From Thalassolituus sp. (GTDB lineage: Bacteria > Pseudomonadota > Gammaproteobacteria > Pseudomonadales > Oceanobacteraceae), in assembly GCA_006212115.1 (NCBI GenBank), contig PDUK01000019.1:1-45339 (forward strand): DNA of 45,339 nucleotides. The letters are read 5' to 3'. Shown in pieces: positions 28,342-37,017 of the stretch; the first letter of the stretch is position 1; each line of letters starts with the position of its first letter. The position numbers and the translations under genes were made by a program. The notes under the pieces are model-generated. The model saw nothing but the letters and a program-made list of their open reading frames with translations. It was not told the DNA's origin and did not search any database.

Positions 28342-28504
28342 TATCTGGCCTTTCCTGAAGCGGTGACCCCAAATATTCGCGCTCTATGACATATAGAAGA
28401 CGGTGCGCGGTTTCGCGAATCCTTGGCTGAATAAGTGCGAGCAGAAGGCGGGTTGGCAGCAAATATTCATCCCTGACTTTGTTTGCGGTCGTCCAATGAG
28501 AGTG

Positions 28505-28532
28505 TCGACCTGAGGGGGATTGCTGGTAGAAT
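28505..28532 (+). promoter_or_regulatory. Predicted rep promoter, extended -10
   Basis: TCGACC (28505-28510) and TAGAAT (28527-28532) are spaced 16 bases apart, and TG lies one base before the -10 as in extended -10 promoters. The start would fall about 20 bases before the rep GTG. The rest of the 217-base gap shows nothing else. Confidence 0.4.
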
Positions 28533-28558
28533 TCGCTGCCTGATTCAGAGGTAAGTCC

Positions 28559-30577
28559 GTGGTCGATTTAAGTCAACTCAACCCCCGTCAACGCGAAGCC
28601 GCCAAGTACATTGATGGCCCATTGCTGGTGCTCGCTGGAGCGGGTTCAGGCAAGACCAGTGTGATTACCCGTAAGATCGCCTATCTGATCGATGCCTGCG
28701 GCATCAAATCGCATCACATCGCGGCAGTAACCTTTACCAATAAAGCGGCAAAGGAAATGAAAGAGCGGGTGATGCAACTTACTGGCCGTGGCGGCGCGCG
28801 TGGACTTACCGTGTCGACGTTCCACAACCTGGGGCTGGGTATCATTCGTCAGGAACTGGCTACGGCAGGATACAAGTCGGGTTTCTCTATTCTCGACCAG
28901 GATGACTGCAAAGGAATCATCCGCGACGTGATGCACCGGGAGCACGGTGACGACGGCGATATGCTGGATATGGTTCAGAGCGAAATATCTAACCTGAAGA
29001 ACGACCTGGTTACCCCAGAGCAGGCCATTAACAAGGCTGCCAGTCCGCAGGAAGTCTTGATTGCGCAAACCTACAGCGTATATCAGCGCATGCTGAAAGC
29101 CTATAACGCGGTCGACTTCGACGATCTCATTATGGCGCCGACTCTGTTATTCCGTGATCACCCAGAAGTCTTAGCGCGTTGGCAGAAGAAAATTCGCTAC
29201 TTGTTGGTGGACGAGTATCAGGACACCAATACCTCCCAGTACGAGCTGGTGAAACTGTTGGTCGGGCATCGTAACGGCCTGACCGTGGTTGGCGACGACG
29301 ACCAGTCCATCTACGCATGGCGTGGCGCGCGGCCGGAAAACCTGTCGCTTCTTAAGAAAGATTTCCCGTCGCTGAAACTGATCAAGCTCGAGCAGAATTA
29401 CCGCTCTACAGGTCTGATCCTGAATGCGGCGAACATCGTGATTGATAACAATCCGCACGAGTTTGAAAAGAAACTCTGGTCGGATCAGGGGTACGGCGAC
29501 CCGATCAAAATCCTGAAATGCAAAAACGACGAAGTGGAATCCGAGCGCATCGCCACCGAGATTGTCGAGCGACGTCTGCGCTACGGCGGCACCTATCGTG
29601 ACTTTGCCGTACTGTATCGTGGTAATCACCAGTCGCGCATGATCGAAATGAAGCTCCAGGCTTATCAGGTGCCTTACAAGCTGAGTGGTGGTCAGTCGTT
29701 CTTTGGGCGCAATGAAATTAAAGACATCATGGCGTATCTGCGCCTGTTGATTAACCCGACGGATGACGCCGCGTTCTTGCGAGTTGTGAACACGCCACGT
29801 CGTGAAATTGGTCCGAGCACCATTGAAAAGCTAAGCGAATACGCTGCGATGCGTAATATCAGCATGATTGCGGCCACCACCGAAATGGGGCTTGAGCAGG
29901 TCCTGATGCCGAAAGCATTGGATCGCCTGCGTCGTTTTGGTAACTGGCTGGAGCGTATCACCCGCAATGCCTACACCGATGATCCTGTTGCGGCCATTAA
30001 AGAGATGATCGACGACATCGATTACGAAGGTTATCTGCACCAGAACTCGGGCACGCCACATCAGGCAGAGCGGCGTATGAAGAACGTCTACTTCCTGGTG
30101 GATCAGATTCAGAAAATGATCGATAAAGCGGACGAGCTGGGCGACGAGTGCACGATTGAAGACGCAGTCGGTAAGCTGATTCTGCGCGACATGCTGGAGC
30201 AGCAGAGCGAAGAGGACGAGAACGATCAGGTGCAGTTGATGACACTGCATGCGTCAAAGGGGCTGGAATTCCCGCATGTTTACATCATGGGTATGGAAGA
30301 AGAGTTGATGCCGCATCGCAACAGCATTGAGGCGGATACCATCGAAGAAGAGCGTCGCCTTATGTACGTGGGTATCACCCGAGCGAAACGCACATTGACG
30401 CTGACGTACGCTGGCAAACGTCGCCAATATGGCGAAGCGGTCGACACGACTCATTCACGTTTCCTGGATGAGCTACCTGCCGATGATATTGAGTGGGAAG
30501 GGAAATCCGAGACGTCCGCCGAAGAATCCAAAAAGCGCGGTCAGGATACCCTCGACAGTCTGATGAACCTGTTCTGA
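28559..30577 (+). CDS. rep: ATP-dependent DNA helicase Rep
   Basis: Superfamily 1A 3'-5' helicase that helps replication forks pass protein roadblocks. The 672 residues (E. coli Rep 673) align throughout: Q-motif LNPRQREAAKY, Walker A AGAGSGKT (26-33), TFTNKAAKEMKERV, Walker B LLVDEYQDTNTSQYEL, VVGDDDQSIYAWRGARPEN, KLEQNYRS, LYRGNHQSRMIEMKL and the late VQLMTLHASKGLEFPHVYI and RRLMYVGITRAKRTL. Rep rather than UvrD is indicated by TSQYELVKLLVG and the C-terminal SRFLDELPADDIEWE. GTG start with AGGT upstream. It is followed by a terminator. Confidence 0.96.
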   Translation: MVDLSQLNPRQREAAKYIDGPLLVLAGAGSGKTSVITRKIAYLIDACGIKSHHIAAVTFTNKAAKEMKERVMQLTGRGGARGLTVSTFHNLGLGIIRQELATAGYKSGFSILDQDDCKGIIRDVMHREHGDDGDMLDMVQSEISNLKNDLVTPEQAINKAASPQEVLIAQTYSVYQRMLKAYNAVDFDDLIMAPTLLFRDHPEVLARWQKKIRYLLVDEYQDTNTSQYELVKLLVGHRNGLTVVGDDDQSIYAWRGARPENLSLLKKDFPSLKLIKLEQNYRSTGLILNAANIVIDNNPHEFEKKLWSDQGYGDPIKILKCKNDEVESERIATEIVERRLRYGGTYRDFAVLYRGNHQSRMIEMKLQAYQVPYKLSGGQSFFGRNEIKDIMAYLRLLINPTDDAAFLRVVNTPRREIGPSTIEKLSEYAAMRNISMIAATTEMGLEQVLMPKALDRLRRFGNWLERITRNAYTDDPVAAIKEMIDDIDYEGYLHQNSGTPHQAERRMKNVYFLVDQIQKMIDKADELGDECTIEDAVGKLILRDMLEQQSEEDENDQVQLMTLHASKGLEFPHVYIMGMEEELMPHRNSIEADTIEEERRLMYVGITRAKRTLTLTYAGKRRQYGEAVDTTHSRFLDELPADDIEWEGKSETSAEESKKRGQDTLDSLMNLF

Positions 30578-30597
30578 TTACGGCATTCCGGCAATAA

Positions 30598-30622
30598 AAA
30601 AGCCCTGCATCGCAGGGCTTTT
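30598..30622 (+). terminator. Terminator between rep and the convergent lipoprotein gene
   Basis: AAAAGCCCTGC pairs with GCAGGGCTTTT around an ATC loop. With A and T runs on both sides it can stop transcription from both genes. Confidence 0.9.
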
Positions 30623-30636
30623 CTCGTTAGCGGGGG

Positions 30637-32955
30637 TTAGCGAATGTCCCAGACTTCTCCGCTTACTTCTCCCGTGCTTTCATCCAGCGTACTGCTGTCT
30701 GTTGAGTCTTGCCCGAAGGTAACAAGGCTGATCTGGCGAGCGTTGGATTCAATTTTTGCTGCCGTCATCCTCAGATACTTAGTGACCCCGTTTTTTGTGT
30801 GTTGGGTGTTAAGGACGAGGTATCCATCGTTGTTAATGGTCCAGGTGAAGGCAAGAGATACAAAGTCGCCGTCGTCAATTTCGCCCTGATAACGGCCGTT
30901 ACCGTCTTGTGTGAAATTGAAGGCGCCATCGCCAAGGAAGAATGACTTACCGGCGACATCGCCATCGCCAAAGTCGACCGTGCTGCAGCCGCTCGCGTAG
31001 TTGGCGAAGTCGGTAAGCGTGGAGTCTTCATTGTCTTCGATTTCGCACTCAGCAAGAGGCTGCAGTAGCGCGTAATCAAATGCTGCTTTGATTTGCTCAC
31101 GTCCTGCTCCATTGAATACCCATTGGGTATCGCTGCGACCACCGGCTGGCATCATTTCGCCTGCTCGTACGTAGCCATCGACCACAGCAAGAAGCGGTTT
31201 TGCACCCATGTCATAGTCTGCGCGCACAGCAATGCCGGGGGGCAGATCGATAGTCAGTACTTCCTTCGTCTCGATCGTCTGAATGCGCCACTCAGTTGAT
31301 CCAAATGGAATCAGATCTTCGGATTCGCCCATGCTGCTGCGTTCGAGACGGTAGATATTGGCTACACCGCCCTCGACCAGTTCAACGACATGTTGGCTGT
31401 GATCGCCGTACAGGTCGATACCACCGAGGTCTGCGCGGTATTGTGGGTTCGTTGCCGCGGTTGCACTGATCAGCTGGGCCAGTGTGGTTGCTGCATCACC
31501 GTCTGTCTCGTGGTTCCCATCACCTGTGTGCACGAATACGTTGTTGCACCAGGTATCGGTCGGTGCCCACGTATTGCCCTCGATGGCTTCGCCACCCCAG
31601 CAATCATTCACGGATTCGACGTTATCTCTGTAGAGTTCAAACACATCGTTAGTGCGGGTAAAGGTCAGGAGGTAACCCTGTGCGCCTGCGGTAAAGCGTG
31701 CTCGAGGATCAATAACCGCCTGATAGGGGTAGTCGAGATAAGCGCCTAGTGGCTTGTCCGTCAGGTCGATCTGCTGCCCGGAAATAATCTCTTCGGCAAA
31801 GCTCAGGTTGCCACGTAGTATGCGAACGTTGTCACCGTCGGTGCTGACTGTCTCGTCGTCCTCTGAGACACATTGCCATCCGCCGTTACCAAGGAAGCAA
31901 TCCTGACGTTGATCGCCCTCTTCGCTCATTGCGACCCAGCTGTCGCCTTCAACGTCGTAACCGTATTGTGTAATCGAGATGACGCCTTCGCCATCTGCCT
32001 GCACGTTGCCGTAGCCAAACATCAGGCCATCATCTTCTTCGAAGGCCTCGAAGAAGTTCAGGCCGTCGCCATCCGTGAGCAGTGCTGCAAGATTTGCGGC
32101 GGTTGCTTCACGACGATCACGGCGCTCTTCCAATTGCTCTTCGACTTTACTTGGATCAAGGCGGGTACCTTGCAGGTCATCTGACCCTGCCAAACCGTCT
32201 GCGTCAAAACCGTCACCAGCGTCTTCAATCGCCTGTTGAATGTCATCCAGAGCGGCGAGCACCTGTTCAACGATCAGTGCCGTCAGATCTTCTTTGGATA
32301 CACCTGACTCTTCGACAACCGTCTCGACCAGCTCAATATTCTTCTGCATAACGGCGCGGGTGACCTGCGCTACTTTGTGCAGACGTTGGAACTCTTCACC
32401 ACTATCGCCGTCGTCAGATCCGGCAACGTAGTCATCGGTTGGATCGAGGTCGGTTCCGAGGCGTGCCTGGATATTTGCTTTGGCTTCGTCGGGGCTGAGG
32501 CCGTTCTCTTTGATTTCATTCTGCACCATGGTGGTCAGTGGGCTGATGAAGGCAGAGCCAGCAGGTGCAGTCAGTGTGTACGTTTTATCAATTGCGACGC
32601 CGGGGTTGTCCTCATCAATGGTCTCACCAACGATGATTTCAACGACCAGAGGTGAGTTATCAATCTGTTCCTGAGTGACGCCTTCCAGTGAGTAACTGCC
32701 TCCGGCGCTGGTGGTTGCAGTCGGTTCACCATCGTCGCAGGCAGCATTGTTATTCAGGTCCAGACAAACGCGAGCTCCCGCCAGATAACCATCGGCGGCC
32801 TTTCCTGAGAGGCTGGTGGTTGTACCGTTGTCATCAGTCGCGTTGTCGCTGCCAGAGGAATTGTCAGAACAGCCTCCGGCCAGAATCGCAGCGGCGAGGA
32901 CGGTGAGTGGAACTAAAGGTTTGGAAGACAGACGAAAAGAGTATTTTGGGAACAT
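30637..32955 (-). CDS. Large acidic lipoprotein of unknown function
   Basis: Exported protein of 772 residues from the ATG at 32955, which has GAGG six bases upstream. A longer frame reaching 33072 has no ribosome site and no signal at its start. The N-terminus (MFPKYSFRLSSKPLVPLTVL, then AAAILAGGC) is a lipoprotein signal with Cys29. A beta unit follows with an Asp/Asn-rich loop CLDLNNNAACDDGEP, typical of calcium-binding surface modules, then a helical stretch rich in Glu (VEEQLEERRDRREATAANLA) and a long C-terminal part with scattered cysteine pairs. I do not recognise the C-terminal domain. It is one of four predicted lipoproteins in this window. Confidence 0.8.
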   Translation of the reverse strand: MFPKYSFRLSSKPLVPLTVLAAAILAGGCSDNSSGSDNATDDNGTTTSLSGKAADGYLAGARVCLDLNNNAACDDGEPTATTSAGGSYSLEGVTQEQIDNSPLVVEIIVGETIDEDNPGVAIDKTYTLTAPAGSAFISPLTTMVQNEIKENGLSPDEAKANIQARLGTDLDPTDDYVAGSDDGDSGEEFQRLHKVAQVTRAVMQKNIELVETVVEESGVSKEDLTALIVEQVLAALDDIQQAIEDAGDGFDADGLAGSDDLQGTRLDPSKVEEQLEERRDRREATAANLAALLTDGDGLNFFEAFEEDDGLMFGYGNVQADGEGVISITQYGYDVEGDSWVAMSEEGDQRQDCFLGNGGWQCVSEDDETVSTDGDNVRILRGNLSFAEEIISGQQIDLTDKPLGAYLDYPYQAVIDPRARFTAGAQGYLLTFTRTNDVFELYRDNVESVNDCWGGEAIEGNTWAPTDTWCNNVFVHTGDGNHETDGDAATTLAQLISATAATNPQYRADLGGIDLYGDHSQHVVELVEGGVANIYRLERSSMGESEDLIPFGSTEWRIQTIETKEVLTIDLPPGIAVRADYDMGAKPLLAVVDGYVRAGEMMPAGGRSDTQWVFNGAGREQIKAAFDYALLQPLAECEIEDNEDSTLTDFANYASGCSTVDFGDGDVAGKSFFLGDGAFNFTQDGNGRYQGEIDDGDFVSLAFTWTINNDGYLVLNTQHTKNGVTKYLRMTAAKIESNARQISLVTFGQDSTDSSTLDESTGEVSGEVWDIR

Positions 32956-33138
32956 GTGTAGCCTCATCAGGTAAGTAAGAACGTTATGAGTAAAGCAGTG
33001 GAATGCGGGGGCTGACAGGCTCACCGAGCTGTCAGGTGTAATGTATGGAACGTAACTGGTAGGGAGATACAAATCGGCACAGAAGGCGGGTACGGCGGTT
33101 ACGATGTATGAGCTTGTGTGACCGCGGAGAGTGAATAT

Positions 33139-33173
33139 TTGTTACCAATCAATAGCTAATGATAATCATTAGT
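33139..33173 (+). promoter_or_regulatory. Fur box overlapping the fumC promoter
   Basis: A perfect 17-base palindrome, CTAATGAT-A-ATCATTAG (33156-33172), matches 16 of the 19 positions of the classical Fur consensus. TTGTTA (33139-33144) and GATAAT (33161-33166), 16 bases apart, form a promoter whose -10 lies inside the palindrome. Fur bound with iron would block it. fumC starts 60 bases downstream. Confidence 0.85.
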
Positions 33174-33232
33174 ATCTGTGTCATGATAGCGCGCCAGCCA
33201 TAAGTACTTTCCATCACCAAAGGAGACATCGT

Positions 33233-34612
33233 GTGAGTGAAATGCGTACAGAAAAAGACAGCATGGGGGAATTGCAGGTTCCCGCTGATGCTTTGTATAC
33301 CGCTCAAACCCAGCGTGCGATCAACAACTTTCCAGTCAGTGATACACGCATGCCAGAATCTTATATCCGGGCACTGGTTGCCCTGAAAAAAGCGGCTGCC
33401 ATAGCGAACCAGAAGTTGGAGCAGATTCCAGCAGAGACGGGGGAGGCCATTACTAAAGCCGCTGATCGTTTGTTGGCGGAAGATGATCTGATGCAGCACT
33501 TTCCGGTTGATGTCTTCCAGACAGGCTCTGGCACCAGCACGAACATGAACGCCAACGAAGTTTTGGGGACGCTGGCCAGCCGCGAAACCAGTGAGCCGGT
33601 GAGCCCGAACGACCACATCAACTACGGTCAGAGCAGTAATGATGTGATTCCATCGGTTATCCACATCAGTGCCGCGCTGGAGATCAAAAATGCCTTGTTG
33701 CCTGCGCTGAACTACCTGGCCGCCAGTATTCGCAGCAAGGCTGAAGAGGTGGATGGTTTTATTAAGACAGGTCGTACTCACCTGATGGATGCGATGCCGA
33801 TCCGCATGAGTCAGGCGTTGGGTGCCTGGGCGACACAGACTGAAGAAAATATTGCGCGTCTTGAGCAGTCTCTGCCTGCGTTGGAAGCATTGGCGCTGGG
33901 CGGTACCGCTGTGGGCACCGGCATCAACGCCCATCCAGATTTCTCTACATTGGTATGCGATGTACTCAATGCAGAAACGGGTCTGAACTTCCGCCCAGCC
34001 GAAGATTACTTCAGCCGTATTGCGTCTCAGGATACTGCCGTTGCGGTGTCGGGCATTCTGAAAACGCAGGCGGTTACTATGATGAAAATCGCCAATGATC
34101 TGCGCTGGATGAACTCTGGTCCATTGGCTGGGCTGGGCGAGATCGAACTCGAGGCATTACAGCCAGGTTCTTCGATCATGCCGGGTAAAGTGAACCCTGT
34201 TATTCCGGAGGCGGCCGCGATGGTATCGGCTCAGGTGATGGGAAATGACGTGGCGATCAATGTTGCGGGTCAGTCGGGTAACTTTGAACTGAACGTGATG
34301 CTGCCTTTGGTTGCGCATAACCTGCTGCAAAGTATCGGCTTGATAGCCAATGTATCACGCTTGCTGGCAGATAAAGCCATTGCCAGCTTTGTGGTGAAAG
34401 AAGAGAAACTGCAGGAAGCGTTGGCCAAGAACCCAGTGTTGGTGACGGCACTGAATCCCGTTATTGGTTATCTGAAAGCCGCTGAGATTGCTAAGCAAGC
34501 CTATCGCGAAGGTCGTCCTATCATTGATGTTACCGACGAGCAGACAGACCTCGGCCGTGCTGAACTCGAGCGCCTGCTGAACCCTGAGAAGCTGACACAC
34601 GGTGGATTTTAA
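33233..34612 (+). CDS. fumC: Class II fumarate hydratase
   Basis: Iron-independent fumarase of the TCA cycle (fumarate to malate), a homotetramer in the cytoplasm. The 459 residues carry SMGELQVPADALYTAQTQRA, TGSGTSTNMNANEVL, GQSSNDVIPSVIH, the catalytic-His region KTGRTHLMDAMP and the superfamily signature GSSIMPGKVNP (about 313-323). The GTG at 33233 has AGGAG seven bases upstream; ATG at 33242 is an alternative. Aspartase is less likely given the fumarase-type GQSSNDVIPS and C-terminal sequence. The Fur box fits replacement of iron-sulphur fumarases under iron limitation, as known for Pseudomonas fumC; here no sodA follows. Confidence 0.93.
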   Translation: MSEMRTEKDSMGELQVPADALYTAQTQRAINNFPVSDTRMPESYIRALVALKKAAAIANQKLEQIPAETGEAITKAADRLLAEDDLMQHFPVDVFQTGSGTSTNMNANEVLGTLASRETSEPVSPNDHINYGQSSNDVIPSVIHISAALEIKNALLPALNYLAASIRSKAEEVDGFIKTGRTHLMDAMPIRMSQALGAWATQTEENIARLEQSLPALEALALGGTAVGTGINAHPDFSTLVCDVLNAETGLNFRPAEDYFSRIASQDTAVAVSGILKTQAVTMMKIANDLRWMNSGPLAGLGEIELEALQPGSSIMPGKVNPVIPEAAAMVSAQVMGNDVAINVAGQSGNFELNVMLPLVAHNLLQSIGLIANVSRLLADKAIASFVVKEEKLQEALAKNPVLVTALNPVIGYLKAAEIAKQAYREGRPIIDVTDEQTDLGRAELERLLNPEKLTHGGF

Positions 34613-34642
34613 CCGGGCTGTCAGACAGGGTTTCAGATCGAT

Positions 34643-34666
34643 AAAGGAGGCTTAGAAGCCTCCTTT
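34643..34666 (+). terminator. Terminator after fumC
   Basis: AAAGGAGGCTT pairs with AAGCCTCCTTT, followed by further T residues, 31 bases past the fumC stop. Confidence 0.9.
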
Positions 34667-34745
34667 TTTGTTCGTTTCCCGGCCCTTGTTTCTGGGTTGG
34701 GGCTCCGGCTTTATCAATCGACTTTGACGGGTCTGAAACGGAATT

Positions 34746-34949
34746 TCATAAACCACATGAGGCCTTTGAACATGCGGTTATTCCAAAAGCGTACCGTCGT
34801 TGTGTATAGATAAAGTGCTGCAGGCACTCTTTCAGGCTTGGCATGGGCGCGCAGGCAAAGGCTGACTTTTGTTGCTGCAAACGCAGCTGAAGGTCCGAGA
34901 GGCCTGCTGTTTGCGCGGTATTTGAGGCTGTATTTTCAATCATGTTCAT
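34746..34949 (-). pseudogene. Probable remnant of an aldehyde dehydrogenase gene
   Basis: A 67-residue frame from the ATG at 34949 reads MNMIENTASNTAQTAGLSDL and then LQLRLQQQKSAFACAPMPSL plus KECLQHF. Its L-x3-K-x-A-x5-P-x-PSL-x2-L pattern resembles the N-terminus of coniferyl-type aldehyde dehydrogenases (about 470 residues), but it stops about 25 residues later with unrelated sequence. In the next frame the same DNA reads NNRMFKGLMWFMKFRFRPVK and VD, ending at the TGA at about 34718. That could be the C-terminal tail of the same gene, joined by an internal deletion. It follows the tautomerase gene by 16 bases. It could instead be a genuine small protein. Confidence 0.4.
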
Positions 34950-34965
34950 AGTCGCTTGTCCGTTG

Positions 34966-35352
34966 TTAAGCATGAGTGCGTGATAACCAGGCTTCTTCTT
35001 CACCGGGCTCAGGTAATATCTCGCCGCCTTCCATTGCCCAACTGGCTGGGAACCCCAGTAGTCGGGCTTCGATTCGGTCTGTCTCGATTCCGGTTACGGA
35101 TGCGATGCCTTCTAAGATTTGCAGGCGTAGGTGCTCGGTCAGTTCTGCATTGCGATTACCGCCACTGCGTACGTTGCAGATGACGCTTAAGGCATTCCCA
35201 CTTTTGAGTTTGTGGCCGTGCATAAAAATGACGTTAACGAACTCTGAAGGCGCACCAGTGAGGCCACAGTGCACATCGGTAATACAGCGGGCGGTCTCTT
35301 TGCGCAGCTCGTAACTGAGTGGGCGTCGTGTTGCGACGTTATAGACAGGCAT
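34966..35352 (-). CDS. Tautomerase superfamily protein, cis-CaaD-like
   Basis: Small enzyme of the tautomerase fold (128 residues). It begins MPVYNVATRRPLSYE, so Pro2 becomes the N-terminal catalytic proline after Met removal. His28 (with Met counted as residue 1) in CITDVHCGLTG aligns with the catalytic His28 of cis-3-chloroacrylic acid dehalogenase (numbered there from Pro1), and the glutamate in WAMEGGEILPEPGEEEAW is kept. Of the two cis-CaaD arginines only one has a counterpart (GNRNAEL), and the tyrosine is replaced, so dehalogenase activity is unlikely. GAGG lies seven bases before the ATG. It follows the upstream gene by nine bases; together they diverge from an AraC regulator. Confidence 0.82.
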   Translation of the reverse strand: MPVYNVATRRPLSYELRKETARCITDVHCGLTGAPSEFVNVIFMHGHKLKSGNALSVICNVRSGGNRNAELTEHLRLQILEGIASVTGIETDRIEARLLGFPASWAMEGGEILPEPGEEEAWLSRTHA

Positions 35353-35361
35353 AATGCGACC

Positions 35362-35814
35362 TCACAAGTTCGGGTTGAAGGAAACAGGTGATCCAGACAA
35401 TCGCGCACGCACGATCGACTTGATCATCTTCACGATCAAGTTAAGTCTCCCCATCCATGACAGTCGCTGCTGATTACTGGCGAACAGAGTCCCGAATAAG
35501 TCTTGTTCAACCAGAGCCAACATTACCTCATGTGGGTTTTGTCCTGTCGTTGCGCGCCAATCGCTTTCCAGAGCCGTCAGCATGCGAACGCGCTTTTCTT
35601 GTGCAAAACCGTTCGGGCATTCGAGTGTGATCATGGAAGATTGTGAGTCCTTGTAATCGGTAAACGCCTGCCCCTTCGGCAGTTGATTCCAGATAGTGAG
35701 CAGCGCCTCATCACTGACGTGCTGCGCATAGTGAGCGTGTATGAGCCGATCGAGTGTCTGGATTTGGGCATCGGAGAACTGTTCAGCCTGAACCGCAATT
35801 AACGCTTTCCGCAT
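35362..35814 (-). CDS. Tautomerase-like protein lacking the N-terminal proline
   Basis: I chose the ATG at 35814, which has GAGG six bases upstream and gives 150 residues starting MRKALIAVQAEQFSDAQIQT. A longer frame to 35889 has no ribosome site. The part RMLTALESDWRATTGQNPHE followed by VMLALVEQD looks like the second beta-alpha-beta unit of 4-oxalocrotonate tautomerase-type proteins. There is no Pro2, so the usual catalysis is not expected. The C-terminal WMGRLNLIVKMIKSIVRARL is hydrophobic and basic, perhaps membrane-associated. It is the first gene of the minus-strand cluster. The family assignment is tentative. Confidence 0.65.
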   Translation of the reverse strand: MRKALIAVQAEQFSDAQIQTLDRLIHAHYAQHVSDEALLTIWNQLPKGQAFTDYKDSQSSMITLECPNGFAQEKRVRMLTALESDWRATTGQNPHEVMLALVEQDLFGTLFASNQQRLSWMGRLNLIVKMIKSIVRARLSGSPVSFNPNL

Positions 35815-35908
35815 TGGGGACCTCGTTGAGATAAACCGTAATTCAGGTCCTACTATAGAGCGCTCAGGGTTTGAGGAGGATGCGCGCACTCGTCAAAAAA
35901 TTGATATT

Positions 35909-35932
35909 TATTGCCATCGTGGCAGTATTGCC
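35909..35932 (+). promoter_or_regulatory. Direct repeat and palindrome just before the AraC gene
   Basis: TATTGCC occurs at 35909-35915 and 35926-35932, 17 bases apart, and TGCCA-TCG-TGGCA (35912-35924) lies between. Paired half-sites of this kind are typical for AraC-family binding. The position immediately before the ATG at 35936 would suit autoregulation. Confidence 0.35.
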
Positions 35933-35935
35933 GGT

Positions 35936-36997
35936 ATGGATTTCTCGAACAGACGAACGATCTCAAGTGTCCAGATCATGATTGAACTGGGCCAGCAACA
36001 TGGCTTAAGCCTGACTCAATGCCTGGACGGTGTGGGCATCGACCCTGTTGGCTTAAAAAACAGCGAGACACTGGTCACTGCGGCTCAGGAGTTGCAGGTG
36101 ATCGAGAATCTCGTGAGAGGGCTGCCCCATGTGAAAGGTCTCGGCCTGCAGGCCGGAATGCGCTATCAACTGACGACGTTCGGTATCTGGGCTTTTGCCA
36201 TCATTAGTAGCCCAACCGTTCGGGATGCGATTGATGTTGGTTTGAAGTTCACGGATTTATCCTTTGTCCTGCTCGATTTCTCTTTTAATGAAACGCCCGA
36301 ATCGGCAGAGATTGAGATGCGGGTTGATCATATTCCTCCGCATTTAAGGCAGTTTGTTGTCGAGCGTCATCTCGCAATATTTATGCTGCTTACCCGAGAA
36401 ATGATGGGGCCGGAGGCACTCGCGCCGAAAGAAATTGTGCTGACGCTTGATGCGCCTGTGTCAGCTACATCCGGGCCAGATAAGCCGAAAACAGAGACTT
36501 CACCTTTCTCTGTACTGGGGGCCTTGTTACCCGACACCCGAATTCAGTACGGTGCGTCAACCAACCGTTTTGTCCTCGATAAAGCGCTGTTGGCAAGGCC
36601 GATTCCGAAGGCGAATCCAGCAACGGCCGCATTTTGTGTTCAGCAGTGCGAGGCGTTACTGAATCAACGTCGTGCGCAAACTGGGTTTTCGGGGCAGGTG
36701 CGTCATTTTCTTCTGGAGCATTTGTCTGCGATGCCTACCTTGCAGGAAGCCGCTGCACATTTTCACCTCAGCCCGCGCACATTTGGTCGTCGACTTGAGG
36801 ATGAAGGAAGCAGCTTCCGCAGTCTGGCTGAAGAAGTACGAGAGGGGGTGGCAATTGAACTGCTGGCGACAGCTCGCTTAAGTGTGGATTCGGTCGCCGA
36901 GCGATTGGGCTACGCCGAAGCAGCGAGTTTTATTCGTGCCTTTAAGCGCTGGACCGGAAAAACACCGGCGCAGTTCCGTCGCGCTGAGCAGGATTGA
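35936..36997 (+). CDS. AraC-family transcriptional regulator
   Basis: DNA-binding regulator of 353 residues with the Arabinose_bd-type sensor domain (about 10-200: QIMIELGQQHGLSLTQCLDG, LGLQAGMRYQLTTFGIWAFA) and a C-terminal double helix-turn-helix (about 250-350: LQEAAAHFHLSPRTFGRRLE and VDSVAERLGYAEAASFIRAF, then KRWTGKTPAQFRR). Members of this group often control alcohol, aldehyde or alkane catabolism beside their own gene. It is divergent from the tautomerase cluster, its likely original target. No ribosome site is visible upstream. It converges with a secreted-protein gene, 20 bases apart. Confidence 0.88.
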   Translation: MDFSNRRTISSVQIMIELGQQHGLSLTQCLDGVGIDPVGLKNSETLVTAAQELQVIENLVRGLPHVKGLGLQAGMRYQLTTFGIWAFAIISSPTVRDAIDVGLKFTDLSFVLLDFSFNETPESAEIEMRVDHIPPHLRQFVVERHLAIFMLLTREMMGPEALAPKEIVLTLDAPVSATSGPDKPKTETSPFSVLGALLPDTRIQYGASTNRFVLDKALLARPIPKANPATAAFCVQQCEALLNQRRAQTGFSGQVRHFLLEHLSAMPTLQEAAAHFHLSPRTFGRRLEDEGSSFRSLAEEVREGVAIELLATARLSVDSVAERLGYAEAASFIRAFKRWTGKTPAQFRRAEQD

Positions 36998-37017
36998 TAA
37001 GTTCTCTGACGCGGTTC

